Source: Argopecten irradians
Taxonomy: Eukaryota; Mollusca; Bivalvia; Pectinida; Pectinidae
Direction of reading: 5' to 3'
Length of the DNA stretch: 64,000 nucleotides
Assembly (NCBI RefSeq): GCF_041381155.1
Contig: NC_091135.1
Location: forward strand, 47,605,086 to 47,669,085
Shown here: positions 62,401-64,000 of the stretch, piece after piece
Layout: each line of letters starts with the position of its first letter
Numbering within the stretch: the stretch's first letter is position 1
Position numbers and translations under genes: made by a program
The notes under the pieces: model-generated
What the model saw: only the letters and a program-made list of their open reading frames with translations
Databases searched by the model: none
What the model was told of the DNA's origin: nothing

Positions 62401-63925
62401 TTCTTTGTTGAAAACAAGACAGAGATTATTTCTATCCAATAAAATTACATGGATTATTTATTTCAATGTATTTCGAAACTATTTAGGTATTACTTATATA
62501 TCAATTTTATTGTTAACAACGAAAATTATTGGCCGTTATATTTGAAGCGTATCTTTCATATGGGTGCCGCCATCATGGAAAATTCCAAACGCGTTCCATT
62601 TGGCGATGCCGTATCAATTTATTACAACTGGTACAAATCCGCAAATGTGTATACGGGGTATTTGCTTGTTACAGCTGGAAATTAATTACTAGCTATTTAT
62701 GATGGTTTTAATGTACAGTTACCTGGGATAACGTTTATAGTTATAATATTGAAATTTGCTTTACCAGTTTGATCACTGCTATTGAATAATTCTTTGATAT
62801 ATTTCAGGACCCTGCATATGCTAGTGATGAGTTTTCCTGTCAGGGTGACCAGGATTGTCTAGAGGAAAGTGTGGGCGATGATGATGGTGATGATGATGAA
62901 GATGACAAAGATGATGAGTCCCATGTTTCAGATGACAATATTAACTCACACATTTTCCCTTCATCTCCTCCTAACCACCACCATTCAGATGACTACGACA
63001 TGATTCCTAATACATGCGATGAAGATGATGACATTGATATGCCTATACCTGTTCTTCCTCCGCTGTCGCCATGGAATCAGGATGAAGATGTAGCTCCCTC
63101 ACAATGTCTGTCACCCGTATTCCCCGACATAAGCAAGACATTCGATACACACACAAAGATGGTTGAGAGATCTCGAGCTGACAATGATTCAAACATGTTT
63201 GACTCGGAGGAAGACTTCAGTGCTCCTGATGTGGATTGGAATGCATTTGAGAACACTACTAGTGATGACAAAATGGATGAGGAATCAGAGTTGTCGTCCA
63301 GAAATGATGACATTGGAACAGATACTATGGGCGAAAATGGAGAGGATGACAGAAGTCCCTCTGAATACCTCGGACAATCTGACAGTGGAGACCTCCACAA
63401 TGAAGAGACAGATGGAGAAACTATCACAAATACACCAAGACCCACGGAGGCTTCAACCAGCACAAACTTAAAGAGACGTCAGTTATTTAATGATGAGGAA
63501 GTCAATAATTTTCCGTCACCAAAACGACCCAGAACAAAACAGTTAAGTATAGAAAATTTTACCCAAATTTCGCCGACAAGCAAGTTGAAAAGGGCCTTGG
63601 ATGAAGACATGCTTATAAGTACCCAGTGCCCCCTAGTGTCGGACATCAATGAAAGCCAGTTTGAAGATGCGTCTAAACGGCTTCTTTCTGCTGAAAATGC
63701 AACAGAAGGATCGGCCAAGAAAAGAAAGACCAGAGAGTTTTTGGTTAATGTAAAAGCAAAGCTTATGAAGTACAAGAAAAAGAAGCAATCAACACCTTCC
63801 CAGACAGAGTCTGCCCCATCCAGTCAGGAAACTCATGGAGAAATGCCAGTGTCAAGTTCTGTGCAGCGACGTATTCTGACCGAGGCAGAAGCTTCCAATG
63901 ACAAAATAGCTGGCTATCTCTCAAG
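41309..63925 (+). CDS. Giant FHA-domain nuclear protein with TQ repeats, 3' end outside window
   Basis: Eight coding exons: 41309-41409, 42264-42454, 43816-43925, 46911-46952, 49147-49269, 50421-60308, 61345-61703 and 62808-63925, all with GT-AG borders and consistent phases. About 3,980 residues are visible and the gene continues. Residues about 13-137 form an FHA domain: MIGKSP, then SRNH (64-67) and NG (87-88), the residues that bind phosphothreonine. The rest is long, acidic, Ser/Thr-rich and probably disordered, with tandem repeats, 15 TQ motifs in one array, basic patches (KGKRKRK, RKKRKTW, PRKRRKKKS, KKRKTRE) that look like nuclear localisation signals, and SUMO-interacting-type motifs (EIIELITDSESDDDD; EIVISDSSDS). 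The FHA start (PMFHLRRIG, GVFVNNLKI, VTFG) recalls TCF19; an FHA plus TQ-cluster layout recalls MDC1. Which it is depends on the missing C-terminus (PHD or BRCT). One base is missing in the repeat array near 50875. Confidence 0.85.
41410..42263. repeat. FHA intron 1: interspersed repeat with tandem units of about 158 bp
   Basis: TAGTCAAAGAG followed by TTTTAACC(G/A)AATTTGGCC and CATCCTTAGGGGAAGGGGAA recurs at about 41797, 41951 and 42112, with an outer, more diverged unit near 41500. A GGTCATCTGACCCGAAGGAT segment lies at 41697. These look like parts of a common interspersed element. Confidence 0.7.
42264..42454 (+). CDS. FHA gene exon 2 (core of FHA domain)
   Basis: 191 nt; acceptor TTATCTTCAG, donor CTTC|GTAAGT. 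It holds the GK, S-R-N-H and N-G signature residues of the FHA fold (EVTTMIGKSP, KYISRNHARVVI, DDSMNGVFVNN). Confidence 0.9.
42455..43815. other. FHA intron 2
   Basis: 1.36 kb; no exon or clear transposon terminus. A GGTCCGGACTGACAGTCCGG segment near 43141 is locally palindromic. Confidence 0.5.
43816..43925 (+). CDS. FHA gene exon 3 (end of FHA domain)
   Basis: 110 nt; acceptor TTTGTTACAG, donor TTA|GTATGT. It encodes HNVTLTEGDRVTFGHPRGAE and on to SEYQFL, the last strands of the FHA fold. Confidence 0.88.
43950..44390. repeat. FHA intron 3: tandem units of about 125 bp
   Basis: Three diverged units share a CTGTTTCCATT(T/C)AAT stretch, CACAAAT, and a GGT(A/C)ACATGGTTAA-like segment ending in GGGCC. 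Non-coding. Confidence 0.6.
44705..45630 (+). mobile_element. Non-autonomous hAT element, 926 bp, copy 1
   Basis: Ends TAGGGCTGCCACGATACGG and CCGCGGCAGCCCTA are inverted repeats, flanked by a perfect 8 bp duplication ATAATTGG (44697-44704 and 45631-45638). No transposase; short open frames are incidental. Copy 2 lies inverted at 48020-48951. Confidence 0.93.
45835..46811. mobile_element. pogo/Tigger-type non-autonomous element, 977 bp
   Basis: Ends CAGTGGAACCTCCCAAAACC and GGTTTCGGGAGGTTCCACTG are inverted repeats flanked by TA on both sides, the target of Tc1/mariner-class elements; the CAGTGGAACCTC tip is typical of the pogo/Tigger branch. The right end lies about 100 bp before exon 4. 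Confidence 0.85.
46911..46952 (+). CDS. FHA gene exon 4, 42 nt
   Basis: It encodes FERCNCPGQMIVSH; acceptor is a T12-type tract ending CAG, donor CAT|GTAAGT. Phase 0 on both sides, so it can be skipped without shifting the frame. It lies between two inverted hAT copies. Confidence 0.78.
47190..47635. mobile_element. Possible degenerate MITE with ATCGATT-rich ends
   Basis: GGTGTTCCGATTAATCAAGT at the left and AATCGATCAATTTCAACCG with CCTAACCCT at the right look like eroded hAT-type termini. No target duplication seen. Confidence 0.35.
47725..48974. mobile_element. Older repeat interrupted by hAT copy 2
   Basis: ATGTTTCAGGT at 47725 and ACCTGAAACAT at 48964 are inverted, and GGGTAGGT lies on both sides of the hAT insert. 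This suggests an older element of about 0.3 kb split by the hAT. Confidence 0.5.
48020..48951 (-). mobile_element. Non-autonomous hAT element, 932 bp, inverted copy 2
   Basis: Same termini as 44705-45630 but reversed, flanked by a perfect 8 bp duplication GTAGGTAG (48012-48019 and 48952-48959). Strong similarity over the whole length with small differences. Confidence 0.93.
49147..49269 (+). CDS. FHA gene exon 5
   Basis: 123 nt, phase 0 at both ends; acceptor ATAATTTGCAG, donor CTT|GTAAGT. It encodes RPSCDRPFVIPDVPVQ, a basic stretch KSKSKKRDR, and TTEDVLKL. Confidence 0.82.
49494..49830. mobile_element. MITE rich in ACTAGTC motifs, FHA intron 5
   Basis: TGCAGTCTGTGACATTA and AAGTCACAGACTGC form inverted ends; (A)CTAGTC recurs about ten times inside on both strands. 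Non-coding. Confidence 0.6.
50045..50400. repeat. Interspersed repeat fragment, FHA intron 5
   Basis: Direct sub-repeats (TGAATAAATATGCAC and TGAGTAAATATGCACC; ATTGAACCTTGTGAA-type) and a CGTTAAGGCCCATGGGCCTC tail that looks like the end of a common interspersed element. Confidence 0.45.
50421..60308 (+). CDS. FHA gene exon 6, giant 9.9 kb exon
   Basis: The acceptor is GTATTTGCAG and the donor TCAG|GTTTAT. The frame is open for about 3,296 codons except for one missing base near 50875 inside a 57 bp repeat. Contents in order: 19-residue repeats (50649-51040), long acidic region, degenerate SEQ/QEG repeats (about 53780-54350), 20-residue TQ repeats (56210-57075), basic block (about 57400-57650), 16-residue repeats (about 57760-58070), 30-residue repeats (58680-58955), SUMO-interacting-type motifs (59600 and 60068) and a second basic block (59929-60060). 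Exon length fits the phases on both sides only if the lost base is counted. Confidence 0.9.
50649..51040 (+). repeat. Coding 57 bp tandem repeat, seven units
   Basis: Consensus VTETPCVSSELIDTETRPA. Unit 4 is 56 bp long because one T is missing at its 3' end, which shifts the frame. The last unit is more diverged (VREASGVTSEQMDTEA). Confidence 0.92.
56210..57075 (+). repeat. Coding 60 bp tandem repeat, about 15 units, one TQ each
   Basis: Consensus DSTQVAESTPDECSDALEST. Fifteen STQV/ATQV motifs recur exactly every 20 residues. Two adjacent late units carry a His-rich variant (DEHHHDHEPTNATQV). The regular length and high DNA similarity show recent expansion and homogenisation. Confidence 0.95.
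57760..58070 (+). repeat. Coding 48 bp tandem repeat, about six units
   Basis: Consensus DEAVSHSLDTILNESS; central units nearly identical at DNA level, outer units diverged (TKSLDETVPHTMDTA, EQTDTYSLDNVPT). Confidence 0.9.
58680..58955 (+). repeat. Coding 90 bp tandem repeat, three units
   Basis: Consensus begins NTQNSESLLGPLETLVCSSN and continues KKAAEYTESA, three units. Confidence 0.9.
60729..61207. mobile_element. Repeat element with AGCTCGCCTATTC ends, FHA intron 6
   Basis: TAGCTCGCCTATTCGAAGAA at the left and CTTCTGAATAGGCGAGCT at the right are inverted. The interior is a 169 bp segment (starting TTAAAGTTTTTGAGCAAGTT) in two nearly identical tandem copies. Confidence 0.75.
61264..61330. 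mobile_element. Fragment of the TACCGTATT MITE next to exon 7
   Basis: CAGTATTTGACCCAATAAGC and CCCATATCCCTATAA match the terminus of the family at 8972/61806. It stops just before the polypyrimidine tract of exon 7. Confidence 0.5.
61345..61703 (+). CDS. FHA gene exon 7
   Basis: 359 nt; acceptor TTCTTTACAG, donor CCAGAG|GTACTA. An acidic segment with a duplicated NSDDGNENS and EEEE motif (61529-61630) and an ending VDETVIPE. Confidence 0.8.
61806..62083. mobile_element. MITE with TACTGTATT/TACCGTATT ends, FHA intron 7
   Basis: TACTGTATTTGTCATAATTA at the left and, reversed, TTACCGTATTCGCTGTAATA at the right; about 280 bp, non-coding. Confidence 0.65.
62231..62650. repeat. Foldback element, FHA intron 7
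   Basis: GTTCCATTTGCAGATTCGTA followed by CCAGTTGT pairs with ACAACTGGTACAAATCCGCA near 62626. Internal copies of GGAACGCG/GCGTTCC point to a compound foldback. Confidence 0.55.
62808..63925 (+). CDS. FHA gene exon 8
   Basis: 1,118 nt; acceptor TATATTTCAG, donor TCAAG|GTAAGG. Acidic start (GDDDGDDDEDDKDDE), PPLSPWNQDEDV, two basic motifs (LKRRQLF; SAKKRKTREFLVNVKAKLM) and a Ser-rich end. The KKRKT-F motif echoes one in exon 6 (RKKRKTWYQNVKNTVTNFF). The next exon lies beyond the window. Confidence 0.85.
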
Positions 63926-64000
63926 GTAAGGATGTGTATTAGGTTTGTATGTAGTGGAAGACATTATTAGCAAGTGTTCTGAAAAGCGAAAAGAATCTGA

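Noticed and set aside
41309-63925. Naming the FHA gene MDC1, TCF19 or Ki-67
   Set aside because: The FHA domain alone cannot decide between these, and the diagnostic C-terminus is outside the window.

Overview
This 64 kb window is nuclear DNA of an invertebrate animal, most likely a bivalve mollusc. The evidence is AT-rich sequence, small exons with GT-AG borders, long introns, and a dense load of short non-autonomous DNA transposons of types common in bivalves. The bivalve call is an inference; no rRNA or mitochondrial marker is present. I see no tRNA, rRNA, CRISPR array or bacterial operon.

Layout from left to right. (1) 1-1037, minus strand: an uninterrupted coiled-coil ORF running off the left edge. 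It lies inside a host intron and looks like ORF1 of a retroelement. (2) 3913-11817, minus strand: the first four coding exons (100 residues) of GMDS, GDP-mannose 4,6-dehydratase, the entry enzyme of GDP-fucose synthesis. (3) A 1.2 kb head-to-head intergenic region with a CCAAT box on each side. (4) 13044-18669, plus strand: a complete five-exon gene for a 384-residue protein with two SAM domains and a retropepsin-like aspartyl protease domain, an unusual architecture. (5) 18.7-24.7 kb: intergenic, packed with MITEs, foldbacks and tandem repeats. (6) About 24718-31306: a DNA transposon of about 6.6 kb with inverted repeats of more than 400 bp. It carries a YqaJ-type nuclease gene and a THAP plus DDE transposase gene, the gene pair known from the ISL2EU group. 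(7) 31247-34675: a young 1.7 kb tandem duplication that includes the right tip of that transposon. (8) 34.7-41.3 kb: intergenic. (9) 41309-63925 and beyond, plus strand: a giant nuclear-type gene with an N-terminal FHA domain, a single 9.9 kb exon full of acidic and tandem-repeat sequence (including 15 threonine-glutamine repeats), basic patches and SUMO-interacting-type motifs. Its 3' end lies outside the window.

The most interesting points are the SAM-SAM-aspartyl protease gene, the FHA/TQ-repeat gene (MDC1-like in architecture, TCF19-like in its FHA sequence), the inverted pair of hAT elements around a 42 nt exon of that gene, a one-base frame break inside one of its repeat arrays, and the rearranged tip of the ISL2EU-like element.
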